A stretch of 64,000 nt of DNA from Mycobacterium parascrofulaceum ATCC BAA-614 (GCF_000164135.1 NZ_GG770553.1:871165-935164), one strand, 5' to 3'. Positions 29,965 through 38,759 are shown, numbered from the stretch's first letter. Translations and numbers: made by a program. The notes: generated by a model not told the origin, from the letters alone.

Positions 29965-31008
29965 TCAGGGACGGACGAGGATGCGGATGGGGTTGCCGTC
30001 CTGACGCTCGAGCATCTCGATGCCGTGCGGTAGGTCCTCCAAGGCGATGATCTCGCTGATCGATCGCGAGATGTCAAGGCGCCCAGCCGAAACCAGCTTC
30101 GTCAGCGTCTCGATGTCGACGTTCTGATAGCCCAGGTGCCCGAGCACTTGCTTGCGGGTCAAACCGAACAGGGAGGTGGGCCCGACGGTCGGCGCTTCGG
30201 CGCTCATCCCGACGCCCACCAGCCGGCCGCCGGGGGTGAGGCAATCGAGCCCCTGCTCGAAGGTCGCCTTCAGGCCGACGGCGTCGAAGGCGACGTCGAG
30301 CAGCCGGCCGCCGGTGACCTCCGCGATCTTGTCGTGGAGGCCGTCGTCGCGGGAGTCGAACGCGTAGTCCGCGCCGAGGGCCAGGGCCCGCTCCAAGACC
30401 GCGGGGTTGATGTCGACCGCGATGATCGGCACCGCGCCGACCAACCGCGCCAGCTGGACGATGTGGGTGCCGACGCCGCCGACGCCCCACACCCCGACCG
30501 ACTCACCCACCGCGACTTTCCCGGTCCGCACGACGGCCCCGAACGGCGTGGACACCGCGTCGGCCAGGATCGCGGCCTGTTCCAGCGGAACGTTGTCGGG
30601 CACCCGCGTCAGACCCGCCGCCTGCGCCAGGGTGTATTCCGCCCACGCGCCGTCGTAGGCGAACGCCATCAACTGGATGCGCAGGCAGTTCACCACGTCG
30701 CCGCGCCGGCAGTTCGCGCAGCGCTGGCAGGGCCGGCCGGCGGCGACCACGACGCGATCGCCCTCGTCCCAGCCGGTCACCTCCGGGCCCAACTTCGCGA
30801 TGGTGCCCGACGCCTCGTGGCCCTGGGTCACCACGGGCTGCTGCGCCGGGAAGGTGCCGTTGATGAGGCTCAGGTCCGAGTGGCAGATCCCGCAGAAGGC
30901 GACCTTGACCAGGACCTCGCCGGGACCGGGTTCCGGTATTGGAACATCCTCGAGCGCAACCCTTTTGGTCTCCGCGTAGAAGCGCTCGGCGCGCATCGTG
31001 TTGGCCAT
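29965..31008 (-). CDS. Zinc-dependent alcohol dehydrogenase (MDR family)
   Basis: 347 aa. Catalytic zinc site C39-G-I-C-H and GHEASG; structural zinc CQRCANCRRGDVVNC; Rossmann loop GVWGVGGVGTHIVQLA. C-terminal GLTRKQVLGHLGYQNVDIETL. Oxidises an unknown alcohol with NAD(P). It follows a molbindin gene by 3 nt, an unusual partner for a zinc enzyme. Confidence 0.93.
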   Translation of the reverse strand: MANTMRAERFYAETKRVALEDVPIPEPGPGEVLVKVAFCGICHSDLSLINGTFPAQQPVVTQGHEASGTIAKLGPEVTGWDEGDRVVVAAGRPCQRCANCRRGDVVNCLRIQLMAFAYDGAWAEYTLAQAAGLTRVPDNVPLEQAAILADAVSTPFGAVVRTGKVAVGESVGVWGVGGVGTHIVQLARLVGAVPIIAVDINPAVLERALALGADYAFDSRDDGLHDKIAEVTGGRLLDVAFDAVGLKATFEQGLDCLTPGGRLVGVGMSAEAPTVGPTSLFGLTRKQVLGHLGYQNVDIETLTKLVSAGRLDISRSISEIIALEDLPHGIEMLERQDGNPIRILVRP

Positions 31009-31011
31009 GCG

Positions 31012-31224
31012 CTAGTCGACGCCGATGGTGACTTCCGTGGACTTGATGAATACGGTCGCGGGCTGGCCGACCTTGAGCCCGAGATCGGTGGCCGCGTCCT
31101 TGGTGACGGAGGAGGTGACGACCTGGTCGCCGCCGTCGAGCTTGACCTTCACGATCGCCATGACGCTGCCGAGGTCGACCTCGGTGATGGTCCCTTTGAG
31201 CTGGTTTCGGGTGGATAGCCGCAT
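31012..31224 (-). CDS. Molbindin (single TOBE/Mop domain)
   Basis: 70 aa, one complete TOBE domain: STRNQLKGTITEVDLGSVMAIVKVKLDGG and TSSVTKDAATDLGLKVGQPATVFIKSTEVTIGV. Such proteins store or buffer molybdate or tungstate as hexamers. 3-nt gap to the downstream alcohol dehydrogenase. No ModABC genes were seen in the window. Confidence 0.93.
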   Translation of the reverse strand: MRLSTRNQLKGTITEVDLGSVMAIVKVKLDGGDQVVTSSVTKDAATDLGLKVGQPATVFIKSTEVTIGVD

Positions 31225-31264
31225 CGCGAGGTCCTCCGTCGGGTTGAGGGGTCTGCGGGTGACT

Positions 31265-31876
31265 CTAGTGTCGCGGGCCGAGCAGGGCTATGGACGCGTC
31301 GACGGCGGGTTCGACGATGTCGCGCACCGGCCGGCCATCCTCGACGGCGAGGGCGGTGAGTTCGCGCAAGCCGCCCAGCAGGATGACGGCCAGGGGCGCG
31401 GTCAGCGGGGGCAGCTCGGCCCGCCGGAAGCCGGGGCTGGCGCTCAGGTCGACCAGCAGGCTGGACAGCAGCCGCAGCCCGCGGCGCTGCACCGGGCGGG
31501 CGGCGGCACCGAGCGAGGGGAGTTCCCGGATCCAGCTCAGCGTGATGGCCGGCCGGGACTCGATGTAGCCGACGTACGCCTCGACGGCCTGCCGGATCTG
31601 CCGATGCCAATCGGCCTCGGGGTCGACCGCCGCCGCGATGCACTCGCCCAGCTTCTCGTTGTCCGATCCGAGGAGCTCCAGGAAGCACTCTTCCTTGCTC
31701 GCGAAATGGTCGTAGAAGGTGCGCTTGGACGTGCGGGCGTGACGGACGACGTCGGCGACGGTGCTGGCGCGGTAGCCGCGCTCGGTGATGGAGGCGGCGA
31801 GGCCGTCGAGCAACCTGAGCCGGAACGGGTCGCCGAGAACCGCTTCGTCGGCCGTTGCAGTCGCCGTCGGGCTCAC
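31265..31876 (-). CDS. TetR-family regulator divergent from cyp138
   Basis: 203 aa (Rv0135c-like). HTH RASTVADVVRHARTSKRTFYDHFASKEECFLELLG; C-terminal ligand domain with RPAITLSWIRELPSLG. Lies 129 nt from cyp138 on the opposite strand, with four GTAC cores between. It probably represses cyp138, itself and perhaps the molbindin-dehydrogenase pair 40 nt downstream. Confidence 0.9.
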   Translation of the reverse strand: MSPTATATADEAVLGDPFRLRLLDGLAASITERGYRASTVADVVRHARTSKRTFYDHFASKEECFLELLGSDNEKLGECIAAAVDPEADWHRQIRQAVEAYVGYIESRPAITLSWIRELPSLGAAARPVQRRGLRLLSSLLVDLSASPGFRRAELPPLTAPLAVILLGGLRELTALAVEDGRPVRDIVEPAVDASIALLGPRH

Positions 31877-31917
31877 GGCGGCCCCTTTCGATAGCTACGG
31901 CACCCTTGTCAGGCCTA

Positions 31918-31964
31918 GTACCACAGAGTACCGTAGCTCCCAACGATTTGGTACACCGCGGTAC
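31918..31964. promoter_or_regulatory. GTAC operator array between TetR and cyp138
   Basis: GTAC cores at 31918, 31928, 31951 and 31961, i.e. two GTAC-N6-GTAC units whose starts are 33 bp apart. The array midpoint (31941) is the exact midpoint of the intergenic gap. Extended arms read GTACC and GGTACC. A likely TetR operator pair. Confidence 0.7.
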
Positions 31965-32005
31965 CACCCCGGCGTCTCGGGGCCAGATACGGGGGAGCAG
32001 CCCGC

Positions 32006-33331
32006 ATGAGTGAAGTGACCACCGCCCGACCGGCAACCGCCGAAGTCAGCTTGCCCCCCGCGACCCGGCTCCCGAAGCTGTTGCAGGGATTGGGCTTTGC
32101 GGTGTCGCGGCGGGCGATGATCCAGCGGCTGGCCCGTCGGCACGGCGACGTCTTCACCCTCAACCTGCCCATCTACGGCCGCGTCGTGGTGGTCGGCGAT
32201 CCGCAGCTGGCCAAGCAGATCTTCACGACCAGCCCGGACGAGCTCGGCAACATCCAGCCCAACCTCAGCCGGCTGTTCGGCTCGGGATCCGTGTTCGCCC
32301 TCGACGGGGAGGACCATCGCCGCCGGCGGCGGTTGCTCGCACCGCCGTTCCACGGCAAGAGCATGAAGAAGTACGAGGCGATCATCGAGGAGGAGACGCT
32401 GCGCGAGACGGCCGGCTGGCCGGAGGGGGAGCCCTTTGCGACGCTGCCGTCGATGATGCGCATCACGCTCAACGCGATCCTGCGTGCCGTCTTCGGGGCC
32501 GAGGGCGCCGAACTCGACGAGCTGCGCCGGCTCATCCCGCCGTGGGTCACGCTCGGCTCCCGGATGGCGACGATGCCCAAGCCGCAACGCAATTACGGCC
32601 GGTTCAGCCCGTGGGGGCGACTGGACGAGTGGCGCCGACAGTACGACACCATCATCGACAGGCTCATCGAAATCGAGCGGGCCGACCCGAACTTCGACGA
32701 GCGCACCGACGTGCTGGCGCTGATGCTGCGCAGCACTTACGACGACGGTTCGGCCATGTCGCGCAAGGACATCGGCGACGAGCTGCTCACGCTGCTGGCC
32801 GCCGGCCACGAGACGACTGCCTCCACGCTGGCCTGGGCGTTCGAGCGGCTGACGCGTCATCCGGATGTGCTGGCGGCCCTGGTCGAGGAGGCCGATAACG
32901 ATGGCCAGGAGCTGCGTCAGGCGACGATCCTGGAAGTCCAGCGGGCCCGCACGGTCATCGATTTCGCCGCCCGCCGCGTCTACCCGCCGCGGTATCAACT
33001 CGGCGAGTGGGTCATTCCGCGCGGGGAATCAATCCTGGTGAGCATCGCGCAGATTCACGAAAATCCTGCAGTTTTCTCGAGCCCGGAGCGCTTCGACCCG
33101 CAACGGTACGTCGGGACCAAGCCGTCGGCCTTCGCGTGGATCCCGTTCGGCGGCGGCACCCGCCGCTGCGTCGGGGCGGCCTTCGCCAACATGGAGATGG
33201 ACGTCGTGTTGCGAACGGTGCTGCGCCACTTCACGATCGAAACCACGACGGCGTCCGGCGAGAAGTGGCACGGCCGGGGCGTCGCCTACACGCCGAGAGA
33301 CGGCGGCCGGGTCGTGGCGCACCGGCGCTGA
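32006..33331 (+). CDS. cyp138: Cytochrome P450 CYP138
   Basis: 441 aa P450. I-helix AAGHETT (266-271), ExxR E310-VQR, haem loop FGGGTRRCVG with Cys388 as thiolate ligand. Close along its length to Rv0136, with the same N-terminal PPATRLPKLLQGLGF. Substrate unknown; CYP138 is conserved in mycobacteria. Electron partners not in this window. Convergent with msrA, 7 nt between stops. Confidence 0.95.
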   Translation: MSEVTTARPATAEVSLPPATRLPKLLQGLGFAVSRRAMIQRLARRHGDVFTLNLPIYGRVVVVGDPQLAKQIFTTSPDELGNIQPNLSRLFGSGSVFALDGEDHRRRRRLLAPPFHGKSMKKYEAIIEEETLRETAGWPEGEPFATLPSMMRITLNAILRAVFGAEGAELDELRRLIPPWVTLGSRMATMPKPQRNYGRFSPWGRLDEWRRQYDTIIDRLIEIERADPNFDERTDVLALMLRSTYDDGSAMSRKDIGDELLTLLAAGHETTASTLAWAFERLTRHPDVLAALVEEADNDGQELRQATILEVQRARTVIDFAARRVYPPRYQLGEWVIPRGESILVSIAQIHENPAVFSSPERFDPQRYVGTKPSAFAWIPFGGGTRRCVGAAFANMEMDVVLRTVLRHFTIETTTASGEKWHGRGVAYTPRDGGRVVAHRR

Positions 33332-33338
33332 GCCGCGC

Positions 33339-33851
33339 CTACTGGCCCGCGGTGGCCCGGCGCGGCAGTTTCCAGCCCGGGCGGATGTAGTGGCAGGTGT
33401 ACCCGTTGGGGTAGTGCTGCAGGTAGTCCTGGTGCTCGGGCTCGGCCTCCCAGAAATCCCCGGCCGGGCTGACCTCGGTCACCACCTTGCCGGGCCACAA
33501 CCCGGACGCTTCGACGTCGGCGATCGTGTCGAGCGCGATCCGCTTCTGCTCGTCGTCGAGGTAGAAGATCGCCGACCGGTAGCTGGGGCCGCGATCGTTG
33601 CCCTGGCGGTCTTTCGTTGTCGGGTCGTGGATCTGGAAGAAGAATTCCAGCATGGTGCGGTAGTCGGTGACCGCCGGGTCGTAGACGATCTCGACGGCCT
33701 CGGCATGCGTGCCGTGGTTGCGGTAGGTCGCATTCGGGACGTCGCCGCCGGTGTAACCGACGCGGGTCGAAACCACACCCGGCTGCTTGCGGATGAGTTC
33801 TTGCATCCCCCAGAAACACCCGCCGGCAAGGATCGCTTTGTGGGTTGCCAT
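33339..33851 (-). CDS. msrA: Peptide methionine sulfoxide reductase MsrA
   Basis: 170 aa. Catalytic Cys12 in [39 protein letters not shown] and [24 protein letters not shown] are the family core. Repairs S-methionine sulfoxide in proteins. Cytoplasmic. Confidence 0.97.
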   Translation of the reverse strand: MATHKAILAGGCFWGMQELIRKQPGVVSTRVGYTGGDVPNATYRNHGTHAEAVEIVYDPAVTDYRTMLEFFFQIHDPTTKDRQGNDRGPSYRSAIFYLDDEQKRIALDTIADVEASGLWPGKVVTEVSPAGDFWEAEPEHQDYLQHYPNGYTCHYIRPGWKLPRRATAGQ

Positions 33852-33941
33852 TGCTCGTCCTCCTAGCCCGCCACGATGCTGCCCAGGCTACACTCCGCCG
33901 ATGAGCCGCAACGTCGCGACGATTTCGGGAAGTGCCGCATC

Positions 33942-34448
33942 ATGACCACGCAAGAGTTCTCCCGCAGCGAACTGTCCGACGCGTTCGAGAAATTCGAGCA
34001 GACGGTGGCCCGGGCCGCCGAAACGCACGACTGGGACGCCTGGGTCGAGCAGTACACGCCCGACGTCGAGTACGTCGAACACGCCGCCGGCACGATGCGG
34101 GGCCGCGACGAGGTGCGTCAGTGGATCAAACGGACGATGACGACCTACCCGGGCAGCCACATGGTGGCGTTCCCCTCGCTGTGGTCGGTCATCGACGAGC
34201 CCACCGGGCGGGTCATCTGCGAACTGGACAACCCCATGCGCGACCCGGGCGACGGAAGCGTGATCAGCGCGACCAACATCTCGATCGTCACCTACGCGGG
34301 CGACGGCCTGTGGCGCCGTCAGGAAGACATCTACAACCCGCTGCGTTTCCTGCGGGCCGGAATGAAGTGGTGCCGCAAGGCGCAGGAGCTGGGCACCCTC
34401 GACGAGGACGCCGCGCGGTGGATGCGGGAGAACGGCGGAGCCAAGTGA
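33942..34448 (+). CDS. SnoaL/NTF2-like protein (Rv0138-like)
   Basis: 168 aa NTF2-fold: AAETHDWDAWVEQYTPDVEYVEHAAGTMRGRDEVRQWI, HMVAFPSLWSVIDEPTGRVICELDN, WRRQEDIYNPLRFL. ATG 33942 (MTTQEFSR) preferred over the upstream open frame. Stop overlaps the next GTG (GTGA), so translation is coupled to the epimerase-like gene. Function unknown. Confidence 0.88.
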   Translation: MTTQEFSRSELSDAFEKFEQTVARAAETHDWDAWVEQYTPDVEYVEHAAGTMRGRDEVRQWIKRTMTTYPGSHMVAFPSLWSVIDEPTGRVICELDNPMRDPGDGSVISATNISIVTYAGDGLWRRQEDIYNPLRFLRAGMKWCRKAQELGTLDEDAARWMRENGGAK

Positions 34449-35482
34449 GCACCAAGCCCAAACTCGGCCCCAAGCTGGTTATAGGCGCCAACGGCTTCCT
34501 GGGTTCGCACGTCACCCGCCAACTCGTCGCCGACAGGTTCCCCGTGCGGGCGATGGTGCGCCCGAACGCGAACACCCGCTCGATCGACGACCTCGAGCTG
34601 ACCCGCTTTCACGGCGACGTCTTCGACGACGTCACATTGCGCGAGGCGATGGACGGGGTCGACGACGTCTATTACTGCGTCGTCGACACCCGCGCATGGT
34701 TGCGCGACCCGGCACCGCTGTTTCGCACCAACGTCGAGGGGCTGCGCAACGTTCTCGACGTCGCCGTCAACCAGCCCGACCTGCGCCGCTTCGTCTTCAC
34801 CAGCACCTACGCGACGGTCGGCCGGCGACGGGGGCACGTGGCAACCGAAGACGACGTGATCAGCCCGCGCGGCCAGACTCCCTACGTCCAATCCCGGGTG
34901 CAGGCCGAGGACCTGGTGATGCGCTACGTGGCCGAGGCCGGGCTGCCCGCCGTCGCGATGTGCGTGTCGACCACCTACGGCAGCGGCGACTGGGGCGGCA
35001 CCCCACACGGTGCCTTCATCGCCGGCGCGGTGTTCGGCAAGCTGCCCTTCGGAATGAACGGCATCCAGCTGGAGGTCGTCGGCGTCGACGACGCCGCGCG
35101 GGCCATGATCCTGGCCGCCGAGCGGGGCCGCATCGGCGAGCGATACCTGGTCTCCGAGCGGATGATCGCGTTGAACGACGTCATACGCATCGCCGCCGAC
35201 GAGGCCGGGGTGCCGCCGCCGCAACGCTCGATATCGCTGCCGATGCTGTACGCACTTTCCGCCCTGGGCAGCCTGAAGGCCCGGCTCACCGGCAAGGACT
35301 CCGAGCTCAGCCTCGCGTCGGTGCGCATGATGCGGTCCGAGGCCGACGTCGACAGCAGCAAGGCGAAGCGCGAATTGGGCTGGCGGCCACGCCCGGTCGA
35401 GGAGTCGATCCGCGAGGCGGCCCGGTTCTGGGCGGCGATGCGAACCCCCCGAAAGAACACGCCGGCCGGGCAACCCGAATAG
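34445..35482 (+). CDS. NAD-dependent epimerase/dehydrogenase-like SDR (Rv0139-like)
   Basis: 345 aa extended SDR: GANGFLGSHVTRQL binds NAD(P), FTSTYATVG and YVQSRVQAE hold the Ser/Tyr-Lys region in modified form (Y-VQS-R), with a C-terminal substrate part. Resembles mycobacterial 3-beta-HSD/dihydroflavonol-reductase-like proteins. GTG start by 4-bp overlap with the preceding gene. Substrate unknown. Confidence 0.88.
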   Translation: MSTKPKLGPKLVIGANGFLGSHVTRQLVADRFPVRAMVRPNANTRSIDDLELTRFHGDVFDDVTLREAMDGVDDVYYCVVDTRAWLRDPAPLFRTNVEGLRNVLDVAVNQPDLRRFVFTSTYATVGRRRGHVATEDDVISPRGQTPYVQSRVQAEDLVMRYVAEAGLPAVAMCVSTTYGSGDWGGTPHGAFIAGAVFGKLPFGMNGIQLEVVGVDDAARAMILAAERGRIGERYLVSERMIALNDVIRIAADEAGVPPPQRSISLPMLYALSALGSLKARLTGKDSELSLASVRMMRSEADVDSSKAKRELGWRPRPVEESIREAARFWAAMRTPRKNTPAGQPE

Positions 35483-35491
35483 CCGCCGCCC

Positions 35492-36316
35492 GTGGACCGC
35501 ATACGCGTCGACCTCGAGGGGCCGCCGCAGACGACGCTGGCGACGCTGTATGCCAAGGCGCTGGACGCCGACGCTTCCCCGTCCATCCTCGGCGACCGGT
35601 ATGCGAAGGCCGCCGTGGCGCACATCGAGTACGACTGGGCGGCAACGACCATCGACGCGCGGCGCGCGCCGTCGGTCGCCGTTCGCAGTAAACACTTCGA
35701 CAACTGGGCGCGTCAGTTCCTGGCGTCGCATCCCGAAGCGGTCGTGTTGCACGCGGGCTGCGGTCTGGATACCCGGGTCTACCGGCTGGATCCACCGCCC
35801 GCGGTGCGGTGGTACGACGTCGACTATCCCGAGGTCATCGGGCTGCGCGAACGGCTGTATCCCGGCCGACCGGGCTATCGCATGGTGCCGGCCTCGGTCA
35901 CCGATCCGTCCTGGCTGGCCGAACTACCGGCCGACCGGCCCACCCTGTTCATCGGCGAGGGTCTGACCATGTACCTGAAGAAGGACGACGGGCTGGCGCT
36001 GCTTCGGCGCGTCGTCGACCGATTCCCTTCCGGCGAACTGCAGTTCGACGCCTTCAACACCTTCGGGATCCGCACCCAGGTGATCAACGCGGTGGTCCGT
36101 CGCTCCGGGTCGACACTGTACTGGGGAATCGACGGGCCCTCCGACATCGTGACCGCAGTTCCCGGGGTGCGGCTGCTGGTCTGGGAGTCGGTCTTCGACA
36201 GCGACCCCTTCGGCCTGCTCCCGCCGCTCGTGCGCTGGATCGGCAAAGCGATGGCGGCCGTGCCGATCCTGCGGACAATGGCGCAGTATCACCGCTACGC
36301 ATTCGGTCCGGCCTGA
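35492..36316 (+). CDS. LCMT-type SAM-dependent methyltransferase
   Basis: 274 aa class I methyltransferase of the PF04072 group: VLHAGCGLDTRVYRLDPPPAVRWYDVDYPEVI (SAM motif I and acidic loop) and LFIGEGLTMYL. It differs from the two mycobacterial methyltransferases at 42.6-44.5 kb. GTG start 9 nt after the SDR gene, so likely in the same operon. Substrate unknown. Confidence 0.87.
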   Translation: MDRIRVDLEGPPQTTLATLYAKALDADASPSILGDRYAKAAVAHIEYDWAATTIDARRAPSVAVRSKHFDNWARQFLASHPEAVVLHAGCGLDTRVYRLDPPPAVRWYDVDYPEVIGLRERLYPGRPGYRMVPASVTDPSWLAELPADRPTLFIGEGLTMYLKKDDGLALLRRVVDRFPSGELQFDAFNTFGIRTQVINAVVRRSGSTLYWGIDGPSDIVTAVPGVRLLVWESVFDSDPFGLLPPLVRWIGKAMAAVPILRTMAQYHRYAFGPA

Positions 36317-36375
36317 TCGGGAAGTCTGGCCGCCCGGCTCGTGTTGCACTGGCTATCGGCGTCTAGGAGGAGACC

Positions 36376-36756
36376 ATGAGCCACCCCGAAATCAAAGAGC
36401 CCAGTGCCGGGCACCCGATCACCATCGAGCCGACGAAGGGGCGGGTGCAGGTGCGCGTCAACGGCGAGCTGATCGCCGACACCACGGCCGCCCTCGAGTT
36501 GCGCGAAGCCACTTTGCCTGCGGTGCAATACATCCCGATGGGCGACGTGGCGCAAGACCGGCTGACCCGCACGGACACCAGCAGCTACTGCCCCTTCAAG
36601 GGCGAGGCCAGCTACTACAGCGTGACCAGCTCGGCCGGCGACACCGTCGACGACGTGATCTGGACCTACGAGCAGCCTTACCCGGCGGTCGCGGCGATCG
36701 CCGGGCACGTCGCGTTCTACCCGAACAAGGCCGACATCAGCGTCTCGGCGTCCTAG
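36376..36756 (+). CDS. DUF427 protein (Rv0140-like)
   Basis: 126 aa: one DUF427 domain, HPITIEPTKGRVQVRVNGELIADTTAALELREA, PAVQYIPMGDVAQDRL, SSYCPFKGEASYYS, AFYPNKADI. AGGAGGAG precedes the ATG. Function unknown. Stop overlaps the stop of the convergent gene (CTAG). Confidence 0.92.
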   Translation: MSHPEIKEPSAGHPITIEPTKGRVQVRVNGELIADTTAALELREATLPAVQYIPMGDVAQDRLTRTDTSSYCPFKGEASYYSVTSSAGDTVDDVIWTYEQPYPAVAAIAGHVAFYPNKADISVSAS

Positions 36757-37148
36757 CAGATCCACCCGGGGAGCGCGGCCTCGTGTGCCCGGGTATCGCT
36801 GTACAGCCGCATCGAGACGATCAGCCCCTCGCGGGTGTCGAAGATGCAGACGAACGGGCTGTCATATTCGACGCCGCTGGTGGTGGTGCCGTTGGCCTGC
36901 GCCTCGACCACCACCGTTTCGCCCTCGTTGACGCAGCGCACCAGGTCGATGGTCAGCTCCAGTTCCCGCTTGCGCCGCTCGACCGTTCGGCGGAAGGTCT
37001 GCTTGTCGCAGGTGGAGCGGGTGACGAGTGACCAGTAGGTGAAGTCGTCGCTGAGCAGCGCGAAACCCTCGTCGAGGTCGCCCCCGTCGCTCGTGCTCTG
37101 GAGGAACATCCAGGCCAGTTCGCCCTGCGGGTCATCGAACGGCGTCAT
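36753..37148 (-). CDS. SnoaL-like protein (Rv0141c-like)
   Basis: 131 aa NTF2-fold: GDLDEGFALLSDDFTYWSLVTRSTCDKQTF, VRCVNEGETVVVEAQANGTT, YDSPFVCIFDTREGLIVSMRLYSDT. Similar to limonene-epoxide-hydrolase-like proteins without an assigned activity. ATG 37148 chosen; a GTG about 11 codons upstream is possible. Confidence 0.85.
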   Translation of the reverse strand: MTPFDDPQGELAWMFLQSTSDGGDLDEGFALLSDDFTYWSLVTRSTCDKQTFRRTVERRKRELELTIDLVRCVNEGETVVVEAQANGTTTSGVEYDSPFVCIFDTREGLIVSMRLYSDTRAHEAALPGWIC

Positions 37149-37202
37149 CACATCGCAATATTGACTTGGCACATCGTTCACGGTCAATCGGAGAATGGGT
37201 CG

Positions 37203-38114
37203 GTGGAAAGCGCGCGCACGGTCACGTTCCCCGGGCCGGTCAGCTTCGGGCACACGTTGGCGCCGCTTCGGCGCGGGCTCGGGGACCCCTGTTTCCACGC
37301 GCCCGGTGACGGCGCGATCTGGCGGACCAGCCTGTTGCCCACCGGTCCCGTCACCGCGCGCATCAGCCGTGCGGCCGCCAACGCCGCTCACTGCGTGGCG
37401 TGGGGTGGCGGGGCGCCGGAGTTCGTCGACAGGCTGCCCGCGATGCTCGGCCTGCACGACGATGCCACCGATTTCGTTCCCTCGGACCCGACCGTTGCCG
37501 CCGCGCACCGCCGCGTTCCGCACCTGCGCCTCGGCCGCACCGGCCTGGTACTGGAGGCGCTGATTCCCGCGATCATCGAGCAACGGGTGCCCGGGGCCGA
37601 CGCGTTCCGGTCGTGGCGCCTGCTGGTGTCCAGGTACGGCTCGCCGGCCCCGGGGCCCGCGCCGGACAAGATGCGCGTGCCCCCGACGGCCGAGGTATGG
37701 CGCCACATCCCGTCGTGGGAGTTCCATCGCGCCAATGTCGACCCGAGGCGTGCGCAGACCGTGGTGGCGTGTGCGCGCCGGGCCGTCTCGCTGGAGCGGC
37801 TGGCCTCCCGTCCGGCCGCGCACGCCCGCGCGGCGTTGACGTCGTTGCCGGGGGTGGGGGAATGGACCGCCGCCGAGACGGCGCAACGGGCGTTCGGGGA
37901 CGCCGACGCGCTCTCGGTCGGCGACTACCACGTGCCGAAGATGATCGGCTGGACGCTGGTGGGTCACCCGGTCGACGACGCGGGCATGCTCGAACTGCTC
38001 GAGCCCATGCGGCCGCACCGCCACCGAGTGGTGCGGCTGCTCGAAGCCAGCGGCCTGGCCTACGAACCGAGGCGGGGGGCCCGGCTGCCGGTTCAGCAGA
38101 TCAGCGAACTCTAA
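37203..38114 (+). CDS. AlkA-like DNA glycosylase (HhH-GPD)
   Basis: 303 aa, Rv0142-like. HhH and GPD motif LTSLPGVGEWTAAETAQRAFGDADALSVGDYHV, with Asp of GDYH as the probable catalytic residue; an N-terminal AlkA-like domain (LAPLRRGLGDPCFHAPGDGAIWR). Removes alkylated bases (inferred from fold). GTG 37203 gives the M. tuberculosis-like N-terminus; TTG 37161 is a weaker option. Confidence 0.85.
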   Translation: MESARTVTFPGPVSFGHTLAPLRRGLGDPCFHAPGDGAIWRTSLLPTGPVTARISRAAANAAHCVAWGGGAPEFVDRLPAMLGLHDDATDFVPSDPTVAAAHRRVPHLRLGRTGLVLEALIPAIIEQRVPGADAFRSWRLLVSRYGSPAPGPAPDKMRVPPTAEVWRHIPSWEFHRANVDPRRAQTVVACARRAVSLERLASRPAAHARAALTSLPGVGEWTAAETAQRAFGDADALSVGDYHVPKMIGWTLVGHPVDDAGMLELLEPMRPHRHRVVRLLEASGLAYEPRRGARLPVQQISEL

Positions 38115-38141
38115 ACGTGGTCATGGCCTCGTCGGGGCCGC

Positions 38142-38166
38142 GTTTTCCGCCACGGCCTCCGGGTAA
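38142..38166 (+). promoter_or_regulatory. SigF-type promoter of dps
   Basis: GTTT (38142-38145), 15 nt, GGGTAA (38161-38166), 44 nt before the ATG. Matches the element before Mn catalase in spacing. Confidence 0.7.
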
Positions 38167-38210
38167 CCCACTGTGAGCACGTGACCGTGCGGGGAAACGG
38201 AGGCAAATCG

Positions 38211-38759
38211 ATGACACAGTTCACCATCCCGGGGCTCACCGACAAACAGGGAGCGCGGTTGACCGAACTGCTGCAGAAGCAATTGAGCACCTACAACGAT
38301 CTTCACCTGACGCTCAAGCACGTCCACTGGAATGTGGTGGGGCCCAATTTTATTGGCGTGCACGAAATGATCGACCCGCAGGTCGAGGCGGTGCGCGGTT
38401 ACGCCGACGACGTCGCCGAGCGCATCGCGGCCCTCGGCGGATCGCCGCAGGGGACGCCCGGGGCGATCATCAAAGACCGCACCTGGGACGACTATTCCGT
38501 CGGGCGTGACTGCGTCCAGGCCCATCTGGCCGCGCTGGATCTCGTCTACACCGGCATCATCGAGGACATCCGCAAGTACATCGAGGAGACCGAGGAACTC
38601 GACCCGGTCACACAGGATCTGTTGATCGACCAGGCCGGAAACCTGGAGAAGTTCCAGTGGTTCGTCCGGGCGCACCTGGAGAACGCGGGCGGAAAGTTGA
38701 CCCACGAGGGCTCCTCCACGGAGAAGGACGCCGCGAGCAGCGCGCGTAGCGCTTCCTAG
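38211..38759 (+). CDS. dps: Dps ferritin-like DNA-protecting protein
   Basis: 182 aa, Dps1-type: LLQKQLSTYNDLHLTLKHVHWNVVGPNFIGVHEMIDPQ. Ferroxidase ligands His39, His51, Asp66 and Glu70 are in place. The basic-acidic C-terminal tail (THEGSSTEKDAASSARSAS) corresponds to the tail that shapes M. smegmatis Dps oligomers. Oxidises Fe(II) with peroxide and coats DNA in stress. M. tuberculosis lacks this gene. Good ribosome site (ACGGAGG). Stop overlaps the ClC stop (CTAG). Confidence 0.96.
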   Translation: MTQFTIPGLTDKQGARLTELLQKQLSTYNDLHLTLKHVHWNVVGPNFIGVHEMIDPQVEAVRGYADDVAERIAALGGSPQGTPGAIIKDRTWDDYSVGRDCVQAHLAALDLVYTGIIEDIRKYIEETEELDPVTQDLLIDQAGNLEKFQWFVRAHLENAGGKLTHEGSSTEKDAASSARSAS

